From NCBI GenBank assembly GCA_963204845.1, contig CAUJIL010000308.1, positions 1 through 9,165 of the forward strand: 9,165 nucleotides of DNA. Reading direction: 5' to 3'. The first letter of the stretch is position 1, and each line of letters starts with the position of its first letter. Below are positions 1-7,530 of this stretch, piece after piece. Source of the DNA: Pseudomonadota bacterium (GTDB taxonomy: Bacteria > Pseudomonadota > Gammaproteobacteria > Pseudomonadales > UBA5518). The position numbers and the translations under genes were made by a program. The notes beneath the pieces are model-generated. The model was not told where the DNA came from, did no database searches, and saw only the letters and a program-made list of their open reading frames with translations.

Positions 1-337
1 CGGCGCGCACCAGCGTGGCCTGCCGTGCGCTGTCGTGCGGGTCCCCGGCGAGCGCCGCACGGGCCGCGTTCACCTCCTCGCGCGCCTGCTCCTCGGAGAC
101 ATGCCGCGCGCTGCCGAAGATCACGATCGTCGAATCGACGCCGTGCTCCTGCTGGACCAGGTCCGGTTTCAGCAGTTCGAGCTGCAGCCGCACGGGACGC
201 AGGTCCTCGCGCAGCAGGAAGTCGGTGTCGGCGAACGCGAGGCGGTACGCGCCGTCGCGATAGCGGCCGGCGCGCACCGCGTCCTCGCGGGCGCTGGGAA
301 AGAACTTCTCGCGCAGATCGCGCTTCTTGCGGGCCAT
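1..337 (-). CDS. LOG-family (TIGR00730-type) Rossmann-fold nucleotide-binding protein, 5' part only
   Basis: The first 112 residues are visible; the rest lies beyond the left edge. The protein begins MARKKRDLREKFF, continues with a charged region containing LREDLRPVRLQLELLKPDL (about residues 42-60), and reaches the hydrophobic strand STIVIFGSAR (69-78). This FGSAR turn after a beta strand is typical of the start of the nucleotide-binding fold in LOG/'lysine decarboxylase-like' proteins, which cleave the N-glycosidic bond of nucleoside monophosphates. The diagnostic PGGxGTxxE motif would lie further downstream and is not visible, so the enzymatic role is inferred. The start is supported by AGGGAG six bases upstream of the ATG. 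The gene lies 21 bases after the peptide transporter stop on the same strand, so the two are probably co-transcribed. It has no stop in the window and continues off the contig edge. Confidence 0.78.
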   Translation of the reverse strand, partial: MARKKRDLREKFFPSAREDAVRAGRYRDGAYRLAFADTDFLLREDLRPVRLQLELLKPDLVQQEHGVDSTIVIFGSARHVSEEQAREEVNAARAALAGDPHDSARQATLVRA

Positions 338-358
338 GAGGGACTCCCTGGTAGTTGC

Positions 359-1717
<1,359 letters not shown>

Positions 1718-1774
1718 CTGGAGTTCCCTTCCCGTGTCGTTGTCGTGCGGGCCGCCGCGGACGGTGGCGAACGC

Positions 1775-1780
1775 ATCATA
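1775..1780 (-). promoter_or_regulatory. Possible -10 element for the peptide-transporter operon
   Basis: On the minus strand TATGAT lies 57 bases upstream of the transporter ATG and downstream of the tRNA-Leu gene. No convincing -35 hexamer is found 16-18 bases before it, so this is a weak call. The transporter might instead be reached by read-through from the tRNA promoter. Confidence 0.3.
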
Positions 1781-1826
1781 CACGCGGCGCGCCGGGCTGC
1801 GACACGTCGCGACGGGAGGGGAAAAA

Positions 1827-1913
1827 TGGTGCCCAGGAGAGGACTTGAACCTCCACTACCTTTCGATAACTAGCACCTGAAGCTAGCGCGTCTACCAGTT
1901 CCGCCACCTGGGC
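1827..1913 (-). tRNA. tRNA-Leu (anticodon CAG)
   Basis: A complete 87-base class II tRNA read on the minus strand. The acceptor stem GCCCAGG pairs with CCTGGGC. The D arm contains GGTAGACGCG. The anticodon stem CTAGC/GCTAG encloses the loop TTCAGGT, giving anticodon CAG (1877-1879), which reads CTG, the dominant leucine codon in the neighbouring genes. The long variable arm is that expected of leucine tRNAs. The T arm GGAGG-TTCAAGT-CCTCT is intact, and the CCA end is genome-encoded (1827-1829). A run of five T follows immediately (1822-1826), so transcription may stop right after the tRNA. The precursor has a leader of roughly 34 bases with a GCGGG/CCCGC hairpin (1924-1940) to be removed by RNase P. 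Confidence 0.97.
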
Positions 1914-1953
1914 AGGGGGGCTTGCGGGCAGGTCTCCCGCGAACAGGCCGCGC

Positions 1954-1982
1954 ACTCTACTGATGGCCGCCAGCGGTGTCAA
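1954..1982 (-). promoter_or_regulatory. Promoter of tRNA-Leu
   Basis: On the minus strand a perfect -35 hexamer TTGACA (1982-1977) is separated by exactly 17 bases from TAGAGT (1959-1954), a near-consensus -10. The following bases GCGCGGCC form a GC-rich discriminator, as found in stringently controlled stable-RNA promoters. Transcription would start near 1947, about 34 bases before the mature tRNA. The stringent control is inferred from the discriminator only. Confidence 0.78.
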
Positions 1983-1990
1983 TCCCTGCG

Positions 1991-1996
1991 TATAAT
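1991..1996 (+). promoter_or_regulatory. Consensus -10 element for rnr
   Basis: TATAAT matches the -10 consensus perfectly and lies 52 bases before the GTG start of rnr, giving a leader of about 45 bases. No good -35 hexamer is seen at 16-18 base spacing, where the DNA is GC-rich, so an activator or a weak -35 contact may be used. It lies only eight bases from the -35 of the divergent tRNA-Leu promoter. An ATG overlaps this hexamer (1995-1997) in the rnr frame, which is a further reason not to use it as the rnr start. Confidence 0.5.
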
Positions 1997-2048
1997 GCCG
2001 CACCGAACCCGTCGGGCCGCAGTGGCCCGCACCCCTGGAGACATCATC

Positions 2049-4451
2049 GTGCCGAGCAAGCGAAAGACGGACCATGCACCCGAGCGTGACCCGCGTCACG
2101 CCGACGAGGCGGCCCGTTACGACAACCCGATCGCGAGCCGCGAGTTCATCCTCGCCACACTCGATCGCGCCGGCGTGCCGCTTACGCTGGACGAACTTGC
2201 CGCGCGGCTCGACCTCGAGGCCGAGGAGCCGCGTGAGGCCCTGCGCCGGCGCCTGCGCGCCATGGAGCGCGACGGCCAGCTGATGTGCAACCGCCGTGGC
2301 GCCTGGGGTGCGGTTGCGCGGATGGACCTGGTGCGCGGCACCGTGCAGGCGAGCCGCGAGGGCTATGGCTTCCTCATTCCGGCCGAAGGCGGCGAGGACC
2401 TGTACCTGCACGGCCGCCAGATGCGGCGCGTGTTCCACGGTGACGAGGTGCTCGCGCGCGTCAGCGGGCTGGATCATCGCGGACGCCCGGAAGCCACGAT
2501 CGTCGAGGTGTTGAAGCGCAACACCGAGCTGATGGTCGGGCGCATCCGGCGCCAGCACGGCGTGAACTACGTGGTCGCCGAGAACCCGCGTATCCAGCAC
2601 GAGGTGCTGGTGCGCGATGCCGATTGCGCCGACGCGCGCGAAGGCCAGTACGTCACCGTGCGCATTCTCACGCCGCCCGCCGCCGACGCACCGCCCACCG
2701 GCGCGGTCGTCGAGGTGCTCGGCGAACACATGGCGCCCGGCATGGAGATCGAAGTGTCGCTGCGCATGCACGACATTCCGTTCGAATGGCCCGACGAGGT
2801 GCGCGCCGAGGCTGCGTGCTTCGCTCCCGAGCCGCGCCGCGCCGACAAGGCGCGCCGCCTCGACCTGCGCGAACTGCCGTTCGTGACCATCGATGGCGAG
2901 GACGCCAAGGACTTCGACGACGCGGTGTACTGCGAGAAGCGGCGCGGCGGCGGCTGGCGGCTGTGGGTAGCGATTGCCGACGTCTCGCACTACGTGACGC
3001 CGGCCACGCCGCTCGATGTCGAGGCGCGCCGACGCGGCACCTCGGTGTATTTCCCCGGCCGCGTGGTGCCGATGCTGCCGGAGGAGTTGTCGAACGGGCT
3101 CTGCTCGCTGAAACCCGAGGTCGACCGGCTCGCACTGGTGTGCGAGATGGAAATCGGCCGCGACGGCGCGCTGGGGCGTTTCTGGTTCGCCGAGGCGGTG
3201 ATCCGCTCGGCGGCGCGGCTCACGTACACGCGCGTCGCGGTGACCTTGAATGGCGAGGACGCCGGCATCGCGCCCGCGCTCGAGCCGCGGCTGCGCGAAC
3301 TGCACGCGCTGTACCGGGCGCTGCGCGCGGCGCGCGACGAGCGTGGCGCGATCGATTTCGAGACCACCGAGACGCGCATCGTGTTCGGCCCCGATCGCAA
3401 GATCGAGGAAGTGGTGCCGGTCGAGCGCAACGACGCGCACAAGCTGATCGAGGAGTGCATGCTGGCGGCCAACGTCGCGACTGCACGCTTCCTGCAGAAG
3501 CACCGCCTGCCGGCGCTGTACCGCGTGCACGAGGGGCCCTCGGGCGAGAAGCTTGCCTCGCTGCGCCGTTTTCTCGGCGAGCTGGGCCTGTCGCTGCGCG
3601 GTGGCGACAAGCCCCAGCCCGGTGATTACCAGGACCTGATCGCCTCGGTGCAGCAGCGCCCCGATCGCCATGTCATCGAGACGGTGATGCTGCGCTCGCT
3701 GAGCCAGGCACGCTACCAGCCGGAGAATCTCGGCCATTTCGGCCTCAATTACCCGGCCTACGCGCATTTCACCTCACCGATCCGCCGCTATCCCGACCTG
3801 CTGGTGCACCGCGCCGTGCGTTCGGTGATCCGCTCGGAAGCCGACAGCACGCAGGTGCGACGCGTCGAGGACGCGAAACCGCTCGCGCCGCGCAAGGCCT
3901 ACCCGTACGACCTTGGCGCGATGAGCGAGCTCGGCGAGCAGTGCTCGCTGGCCGAGCGCCGGGCCGACGAGGCCGTGCGCGATGTGATGAGCTGGCTGAA
4001 GTGCGAGTACCTCGAGGATCGCGTCGGCGAGGTCTTCGATGGCGTCGTCAGTGGCGTCACCGGCTTCGGGCTGTTCGTCGAGATCCAGGAGATCTACGCC
4101 GATGGCCTGGTGCATGTTTCGAGCCTGCAGAACGACTACTACCACTTCGATGCCTCGGGCCACCGCCTGATCGGCGACCGCACGCGCCGTGTCTATCGCC
4201 TAGGCGACCGCATCCGGGTGCGCATCGCGCGCGTCGACCTGGACGAACGCAAGATCGACCTGCTGATCGATGACGACGCGGGTGCCGGCGGGGGGCGGCA
4301 GCGCGGTGCGGGCGGCGCCGGCGGTGCGCGCGTCGCGGGAGCCAAGGGTGGTGCGCGCGGCGCGGGAAGCACGGGAGGTGCACGCGGAGCAGCAGACAAG
4401 GGCGGTGCCGGTGGCAAGGGCGGGCGCGCGTCGCGCCGGCGGCGGCGCTGA
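2049..4451 (+). CDS. rnr: Ribonuclease R (3'-5' exoribonuclease)
   Basis: An 800-residue processive hydrolytic exoribonuclease of the RNase II/RNB family, which degrades structured RNA and acts in rRNA, tmRNA and mRNA turnover. Order of domains: winged-helix N-terminus (about 30-85), two cold-shock/OB domains (about 94-230), RNB catalytic domain (about 270-600), S1 domain (about 659-739), and a low-complexity tail (742-800). The metal-binding motif TIDGEDAKDFDDAV carries aspartates D282, D288, D290 and D291, equivalent to E. coli D272/D278/D280/D281. HFTSPIRRYPD (573-583) is the conserved RNB C-terminal signature. I chose GTG 2049 because TGGAGA sits seven bases upstream; the in-frame ATG at 1995 overlaps the -10 TATAAT. 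The tail is Gly/Ala/Arg-rich and ends in RRRRR, unlike the lysine-rich tail of E. coli. rlmB follows after 10 bases, as in many gammaproteobacteria. Confidence 0.97.
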   Translation: MPSKRKTDHAPERDPRHADEAARYDNPIASREFILATLDRAGVPLTLDELAARLDLEAEEPREALRRRLRAMERDGQLMCNRRGAWGAVARMDLVRGTVQASREGYGFLIPAEGGEDLYLHGRQMRRVFHGDEVLARVSGLDHRGRPEATIVEVLKRNTELMVGRIRRQHGVNYVVAENPRIQHEVLVRDADCADAREGQYVTVRILTPPAADAPPTGAVVEVLGEHMAPGMEIEVSLRMHDIPFEWPDEVRAEAACFAPEPRRADKARRLDLRELPFVTIDGEDAKDFDDAVYCEKRRGGGWRLWVAIADVSHYVTPATPLDVEARRRGTSVYFPGRVVPMLPEELSNGLCSLKPEVDRLALVCEMEIGRDGALGRFWFAEAVIRSAARLTYTRVAVTLNGEDAGIAPALEPRLRELHALYRALRAARDERGAIDFETTETRIVFGPDRKIEEVVPVERNDAHKLIEECMLAANVATARFLQKHRLPALYRVHEGPSGEKLASLRRFLGELGLSLRGGDKPQPGDYQDLIASVQQRPDRHVIETVMLRSLSQARYQPENLGHFGLNYPAYAHFTSPIRRYPDLLVHRAVRSVIRSEADSTQVRRVEDAKPLAPRKAYPYDLGAMSELGEQCSLAERRADEAVRDVMSWLKCEYLEDRVGEVFDGVVSGVTGFGLFVEIQEIYADGLVHVSSLQNDYYHFDASGHRLIGDRTRRVYRLGDRIRVRIARVDLDERKIDLLIDDDAGAGGGRQRGAGGAGGARVAGAKGGARGAGSTGGARGAADKGGAGGKGGRASRRRRR

Positions 4452-4461
4452 GGGCACCGAC

Positions 4462-5205
4462 GTGAAGGAGCGCGAACGCATCCACGGCATCCACGCCATC
4501 GGCGCGCTGCTGCGGCGCAGCCCCGAGCGCGTCGAGTCGCTCGCGGTGCTGCGCGGGCGACGCGACCGGCGGCTCGACGAACTGCTGCAGGCCGCGCGCG
4601 CTCATGGCATCGCGGTGCGCGAGTGCGCCCGCGAGGAACTCGACCGGCTGGCGCCGGGCGTGCACCAGGGCGCGGTGGCCGAGGTGCGCGCGGCGCTGCC
4701 GCTCGGCGAGGAGGCCCTGTTCGACGCGCTGCTGCCGGGGCTGACCGAACCGCCGCTGCTGCTGGTGCTGGACGGGGTCACCGACCCGCACAACCTCGGG
4801 GCCTGCCTGCGCTCGGCCGACGCCTTCGGTGCGCACGCGGTGATCGTGCCGCGCGACAACGCGGCGCCGCTGAACGCCACCGCGCGCAAGGCGGCCTCGG
4901 GCGCCGCGGACATGGTGCCGCTGGTGGTCGTTACCAACCTTGCACGCACGCTGCGCGCGCTGCAGCAGGCGGGCGTGTGGATCGTCGGCGCCGCCGGCGA
5001 AGCCGCCCAAGCGCTGTCCGCGGTCGATCTGCGCGCGGCGGTGGCGCTGGTGATGGGCGCCGAGGGCGGCGGCATGCGCCGCCTGACGCGCGAGCACTGC
5101 GACCACCTGGCGGCGATCCCGATGTGCGGGGAAGTGAGCAGCCTTAACGTGTCGGTCGCCACCGGCGTCTTCCTCTACGAAGCCCGCCGCCAGCGCGTCA
5201 TGTAG
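4462..5205 (+). CDS. rlmB: 23S rRNA (guanosine-2251-2'-O)-methyltransferase RlmB
   Basis: A 247-residue SPOUT-class (TrmH/SpoU) methyltransferase that uses S-adenosylmethionine to methylate the ribose of G2251 in the peptidyl-transferase P loop of 23S rRNA. The N-terminal substrate-binding domain begins with the typical I-HGIHA (residues 7-11). The catalytic domain carries the three SpoU motifs: DPHNLGACLRSA (108-119; N111 and R117), VMGAEGGGMR (197-206; E201) and SLNVSVATG (227-235; N229), which together form the trefoil-knot cofactor site. The reading frame is open back to 4270 inside rnr. I place the start at GTG 4462 because it gives the usual family length (about 243-250) and follows GAGGG at eight bases, right after the rnr stop. 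The stop TAG is part of a GTAG repeat element. Confidence 0.95.
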   Translation: MKERERIHGIHAIGALLRRSPERVESLAVLRGRRDRRLDELLQAARAHGIAVRECAREELDRLAPGVHQGAVAEVRAALPLGEEALFDALLPGLTEPPLLLVLDGVTDPHNLGACLRSADAFGAHAVIVPRDNAAPLNATARKAASGAADMVPLVVVTNLARTLRALQQAGVWIVGAAGEAAQALSAVDLRAAVALVMGAEGGGMRRLTREHCDHLAAIPMCGEVSSLNVSVATGVFLYEARRQRVM

Positions 5206-5254
5206 GTCCGGGCTGCGCCCGGACATTGTTTGTTCGGCCACAGGCCGAACCTGC
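5202..5254. repeat. GTAG-type REP/BIME-like element (two hairpins) at the end of rlmB
   Basis: A 53-base element begins GTAG at the rlmB stop codon and contains two perfect hairpins. Hairpin A is GTCCGGGC-TGC-GCCCGGAC (5206-5224). Hairpin B is TTCGGCC-ACA-GGCCGAA (5233-5249). The spacer is ATTGTTTG, and the right end CTGC mirrors the left end as GCAG on the other strand. The same family occurs after dnaB. A short palindrome with a terminal GTAG tetranucleotide, often as an inverted pair, is the organisation of REP elements mobilised by RAYT transposases; no RAYT gene is in the window. Possible roles are mRNA 3'-end stabilisation or attenuation between rlmB and rpsF. There is no T run, so it is not a standard intrinsic terminator. 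Confidence 0.82.
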
Positions 5255-5270
5255 GCGGGCAAATTGCACA

Positions 5271-5299
5271 TTGCGCCGGCGCGGGCACTTCTCTAGAAT
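5271..5299 (+). promoter_or_regulatory. Probable promoter of the rpsF operon
   Basis: TTGCGC (5271-5276) lies exactly 17 bases before TAGAAT (5294-5299). The -10 is close to consensus and the -35 keeps the TTG core. Transcription would start near 5306, leaving a leader of about 77 bases before rpsF. The site lies downstream of the repeat element, so it would let the ribosomal genes be expressed independently of rnr-rlmB. Confidence 0.5.
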
Positions 5300-5325
5300 C
5301 CGCCCTCCCTTGCGCCAGCCGCGGG

Positions 5326-5364
5326 GAACCTCCTTGCCTCACCGCCAGTCGCGGGAGGCTGTTC
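5326..5364 (+). promoter_or_regulatory. Structured rpsF leader, candidate S6:S18 autoregulatory RNA
   Basis: The rpsF leader can fold into an interrupted stem. GAA-CCTC (5326-5332) pairs with GAGG and TTC (5355-5358, 5362-5364), leaving CTG bulged. An inner stem CCGC/GCGG (5342-5345, 5351-5354) closes the loop CAGTC. The ribosome binding site lies eight bases downstream. Many bacteria carry an rpsF leader bound by the S6:S18 complex to repress the operon. The position fits that motif, but I could not confirm its consensus by eye. Confidence 0.35.
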
Positions 5365-5382
5365 AATCCGTGGGGAGTGACG

Positions 5383-5802
5383 ATGCGACACTACGAAATC
5401 GTGTTCCTGGTCCATCCGGACCAGAGCGAACAGGTGCCTGGAATGATCGAAAGATACACCCAGGCCGTTGCCCGTGACGGTGGCAAGGTCCACCGCCTGG
5501 AAGACTGGGGGCGGCGCCAGCTGGCCCACCTGATCGACAAGGTTCACAAGGCACACTACGTGCTGATGAACGTCGAAGCCTCGAACGCCGTGATGCAGGA
5601 ACTGGAAACCACGTTCCGCTACAACGACGCGATCCTGCGCCACCTGATCATCCGTCGTGACGAGGCGATCACTGCCGAGTCGCCGATCATGCGCGTCGAG
5701 CGCGAGGGCCGCGACCGCCGTGGCCGTGACGACGGTGAGCGCCGCCGCCCGCGCCCCGAGCGCGAGGAAGAACCGGCCGAGGAAGAGTCCGAGTCCGCCT
5801 GA
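5383..5802 (+). CDS. rpsF: 30S ribosomal protein S6
   Basis: A 139-residue small-subunit protein that pairs with S18 on the platform of the 30S particle. It begins MRHYEIVFLVHPDQSEQVP, the canonical S6 opening strand, and contains EDWGRRQLAHLIDKVHKAHY (40-59) and FRYNDAILRHLIIRRDEA (78-95), both typical of the family. After about residue 104 comes an Arg/Asp-rich stretch and then a glutamate-rich end, EEEPAEEESESA. In E. coli the S6 tail is extended with glutamates by RimK; the acidic end here could be a similar substrate, although rimK is not visible. The frame is open upstream to 5230, but ATG 5383 is the only start that gives the family N-terminus, and GGGGAG lies five bases before it. It heads the ribosomal cluster. 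Confidence 0.97.
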   Translation: MRHYEIVFLVHPDQSEQVPGMIERYTQAVARDGGKVHRLEDWGRRQLAHLIDKVHKAHYVLMNVEASNAVMQELETTFRYNDAILRHLIIRRDEAITAESPIMRVEREGRDRRGRDDGERRRPRPEREEEPAEEESESA

Positions 5803-5853
5803 CGCGGACCCGCACCGGCATTCAGGAATCTGTCGAATCGAGGAGTCTGGACG

Positions 5854-6081
5854 ATGGCCCGTTATTTCCGTCGCCGCAAGTTTTGCCGTTTCACCGCCGA
5901 GGGCGTGAAAGAGATCGATTACAAGGATCTCGACGTCCTGCGCGAATACATCAACGAGACCGGCACCATCGTGCCGAGCCGCATCACGGGAACGAAGGCG
6001 CACTACCAGCGCCAGCTGTCGGTCGCGATCAAGCGCGCCCGTTTCCTGGCGCTGCTGCCGTACACGGACCAGCACCGCTGA
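5854..6081 (+). CDS. rpsR: 30S ribosomal protein S18
   Basis: A 75-residue primary rRNA-binding protein of the 30S platform, the partner of S6. It is full length (E. coli S18 is also 75 residues) and nearly colinear with it: MARYFRRRKFCRFTAEGV at the start, KEIDYKDLDVLREYI in the middle, IVPSRITGTKAHYQRQL (39-55) as the central rRNA-binding signature, and IKRARFLALLPYTD near the end. GAGGAG lies eight bases upstream of the ATG. The 51-base gap from rpsF holds no priB gene, unlike E. coli, where priB separates rpsF and rpsR. It is probably co-transcribed with rpsF. Confidence 0.98.
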   Translation: MARYFRRRKFCRFTAEGVKEIDYKDLDVLREYINETGTIVPSRITGTKAHYQRQLSVAIKRARFLALLPYTDQHR

Positions 6082-6121
6082 TCCGCTCCGCCCCGCGCGA
6101 GCGGGACGGGGAGAGCCGCTG

Positions 6122-6982
6122 ATGCGTGGCCTGGCCGAATACGTGATGCGCGGGCGCCGCGAGGCGCTGCTGGTCTCGGTGGTTGCCACCGTGGTGCCCA
6201 TGTTCTTCTGGCTGGGTGCGGCAGTGGTCGGCCTGGTCACGCTGCGCAAGGGGCTGCGCGAAGGTGCGCTCGTGATGTTGTGGGCGCTGCTGCCGGCAGC
6301 AGCCGCCGCGTGGTTCGGCGAAATCATGCCGGCGGCCACGCTGCTCGGGGTCATGCTGGCGGCGTGGGTGCTGAGGGTCACGGTGTCGTGGCCGTGGGCG
6401 CTGTGCAGCGCGGCCGCATCCGGCCTGTTGCTCGGCGGCGGCCTGATCACGGTCGGTCGCGGCTACCTCGCCAACGTCGAGCAGCTGTTCGCCGAACTGA
6501 TGAAGGGCATTGCCGAGCAGGCGACGGTCGATGCGCCGGTGCACGCGATGCTGAAGGCGCCCGCGGCGGGTGATATCGCGGGCATGTTCGGGCTGATACT
6601 CGCGGTGACGCTGGTGCTTGCGCTGATCGTCGCGCGCTGGTGGCAGGCGATGCTGTACAACGCGGGGGGCTTCCGCACGGAGTTCCACGCGCTGCGGCTC
6701 GACCGTCGCCAGGTGCTGGGCCTGTTGCTGCTGGCTTTCGGCTTCGCGGCGCTCGGCGAGGGCTTCCGGCTCTGGGTGTGGGTGCCGTTGGTGCCGCTGG
6801 CATTCGCCGGCATCGGACTGGTGCACGCGCTGGTCGCGGCACGCGGTCTGGGTGCGTGGCTGGGGTTTTTCTACGCGGCGCTGCTGCTGTTTGCGCCGCT
6901 GAAGCAGTTCCTCGTGGTGCTCGCCGCGGTGGACAGCTGGATCGATATCCGCGGCTGGGCGGCCCGCAAGCCGGGCGCCTGA
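6122..6982 (+). CDS. DUF2232-like multi-pass inner-membrane protein
   Basis: A 286-residue protein of unknown function, strongly hydrophobic. I count about eight membrane spans: 15-40, 46-65, 69-88, 91-111, 153-172, 197-215, 218-240 and 244-270. The loop between spans 4 and 5 (112-152) is the longest and is amphipathic. A conserved-looking segment ARWWQAMLYNAGGFRTEFH (171-189) follows span 5, and DSWIDIRGW (271-279) closes the last helix. I recognise the position: pseudomonads and relatives carry a predicted membrane protein (DUF2232) between rpsR and rplI. The assignment rests on that context plus topology, not on a search. The ATG follows GGGGAG at eight bases. It starts 40 bases after rpsR and ends 37 bases before rplI, so it very likely shares their transcript. 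No enzymatic motif is visible. Confidence 0.82.
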   Translation: MRGLAEYVMRGRREALLVSVVATVVPMFFWLGAAVVGLVTLRKGLREGALVMLWALLPAAAAAWFGEIMPAATLLGVMLAAWVLRVTVSWPWALCSAAASGLLLGGGLITVGRGYLANVEQLFAELMKGIAEQATVDAPVHAMLKAPAAGDIAGMFGLILAVTLVLALIVARWWQAMLYNAGGFRTEFHALRLDRRQVLGLLLLAFGFAALGEGFRLWVWVPLVPLAFAGIGLVHALVAARGLGAWLGFFYAALLLFAPLKQFLVVLAAVDSWIDIRGWAARKPGA

Positions 6983-7019
6983 GGCCGCGTAACACGGGAA
7001 TCTGACGAGGACGATTGCA

Positions 7020-7466
7020 ATGGACGTCATTCTGCTCGAAAAGGTCGGTCGCCTGGGCAATCTCGGCGACAAGGTCAAGGTCAAGGGCGGTTTCGGCCGT
7101 AACTTCCTGATCCCCTACGGCAAGGCGGTTTCCGCGACGGCGGAGAACGTCGCGCGCTTCGAGGCGCGCCGCGCCGAGCTCGAAAAGACCGCTGCCGAGC
7201 GCCGTTCCGGCGCCGAGGCGCGCGCCGTGAAGCTCGAGGGCTTCACGCTCACGATCAAGGCCAACTGCGGCGACGAAGGCCGGCTGTTCGGCTCGGTCGG
7301 CGCGCGTGACATCGCCGAGGCGATCAGCGCCGCCGGCGTCGAGGTGGCCAAGAGCGAGGTTCGCCTGCCGAGCGGCCCGCTGCGCAGCACCGGCGACTAC
7401 GACATCGACGTGCAGCTGCACGCGGAAGTCACGCAGACCGTCAAGCTCAGCATCGTTCCGCTCTGA
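7020..7466 (+). CDS. rplI: 50S ribosomal protein L9
   Basis: A 148-residue large-subunit protein that binds 23S rRNA near the L1 stalk and helps maintain reading-frame fidelity. The N-terminal domain is canonical: MDVILLEKVGRLGNLGDKVK, then GGFGRNFLIPYGKAV (23-37), the rRNA-contacting Gly/Arg loop. A long charged linker helix (about 42-73) leads to the C-terminal domain, which contains GRLFGSVGARDIAEAI (87-102). The length matches E. coli L9 (149). GAGGA lies eight bases upstream of the ATG. It is last in the ribosomal cluster; an inverted repeat with a short T run follows its stop. Confidence 0.97.
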   Translation: MDVILLEKVGRLGNLGDKVKVKGGFGRNFLIPYGKAVSATAENVARFEARRAELEKTAAERRSGAEARAVKLEGFTLTIKANCGDEGRLFGSVGARDIAEAISAAGVEVAKSEVRLPSGPLRSTGDYDIDVQLHAEVTQTVKLSIVPL

Positions 7467-7479
7467 GGCGATGCCCGCG

Positions 7480-7514
7480 ATGGCTGTCGGCCGGGCGCGG
7501 TTGACAGCCATTTT
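7480..7514 (+). terminator. Inverted repeat with T run after rplI, candidate terminator
   Basis: ATGGCTGTC (7480-7488) pairs perfectly with GACAGCCAT (7503-7511), a 9-bp stem. The 14-base loop can add an inner CCG/CGG stem (7491-7493 with 7498-7500). Four T in a row (7511-7514) follow. This is a plausible but weak intrinsic terminator for the ribosomal cluster. Its right arm contains part of the -35 of the dnaB promoter, so it could equally be an operator. Confidence 0.45.
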
Positions 7515-7530
7515 CGCGCGATGGGAATAT
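7501..7530 (+). promoter_or_regulatory. Probable dnaB promoter with extended -10
   Basis: A perfect -35 TTGACA (7501-7506) is followed after 18 bases by GAATAT (7525-7530), preceded by TGG, which gives the TGn extended -10. The predicted start near 7537 leaves a leader of about 22 bases. CGCGAT/ATCGCG (7517-7522, 7529-7534) form an inverted repeat around the -10, a possible regulator site. Confidence 0.58.

Noticed and set aside
1827..1996. tRNA gene as an integration site of a genomic island.
   Set aside because: There is no integrase, no repeated tRNA 3' end and no foreign composition nearby; both flanks are ordinary genes.
1995..2048. ATG 1995 as the start of rnr, adding 18 residues.
   Set aside because: It overlaps the TATAAT -10 and has no ribosome binding site, while GTG 2049 has a well-spaced GGAG.
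1776..3767. A 663-residue open frame on the minus strand across the tRNA and the first part of rnr.
   Set aside because: It runs through the tRNA-Leu gene and opposite the RNase R catalytic domain, and its composition is low-information His/Arg/Ala. It is a GC-driven shadow.
4270..4461. Upstream extension of rlmB by 64 codons into rnr.
   Set aside because: The extension is Arg/Ala low complexity, generated by the rnr tail in another phase. The GTG start gives the normal family length.
6083..6104. CCGCTC/GAGCGG hairpin between rpsR and the membrane protein gene as a terminator.
   Set aside because: It is followed by G-rich sequence and the next ribosome binding site, with no T run, so termination is unlikely.
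6029..7084. Long minus-strand frames opposite the membrane protein, rplI and dnaB (also 6447-7571, 5293-6450 and 4057-5271).
   Set aside because: They are antisense to confidently identified genes, lack domains and ribosome binding sites, and reflect high-GC third positions.
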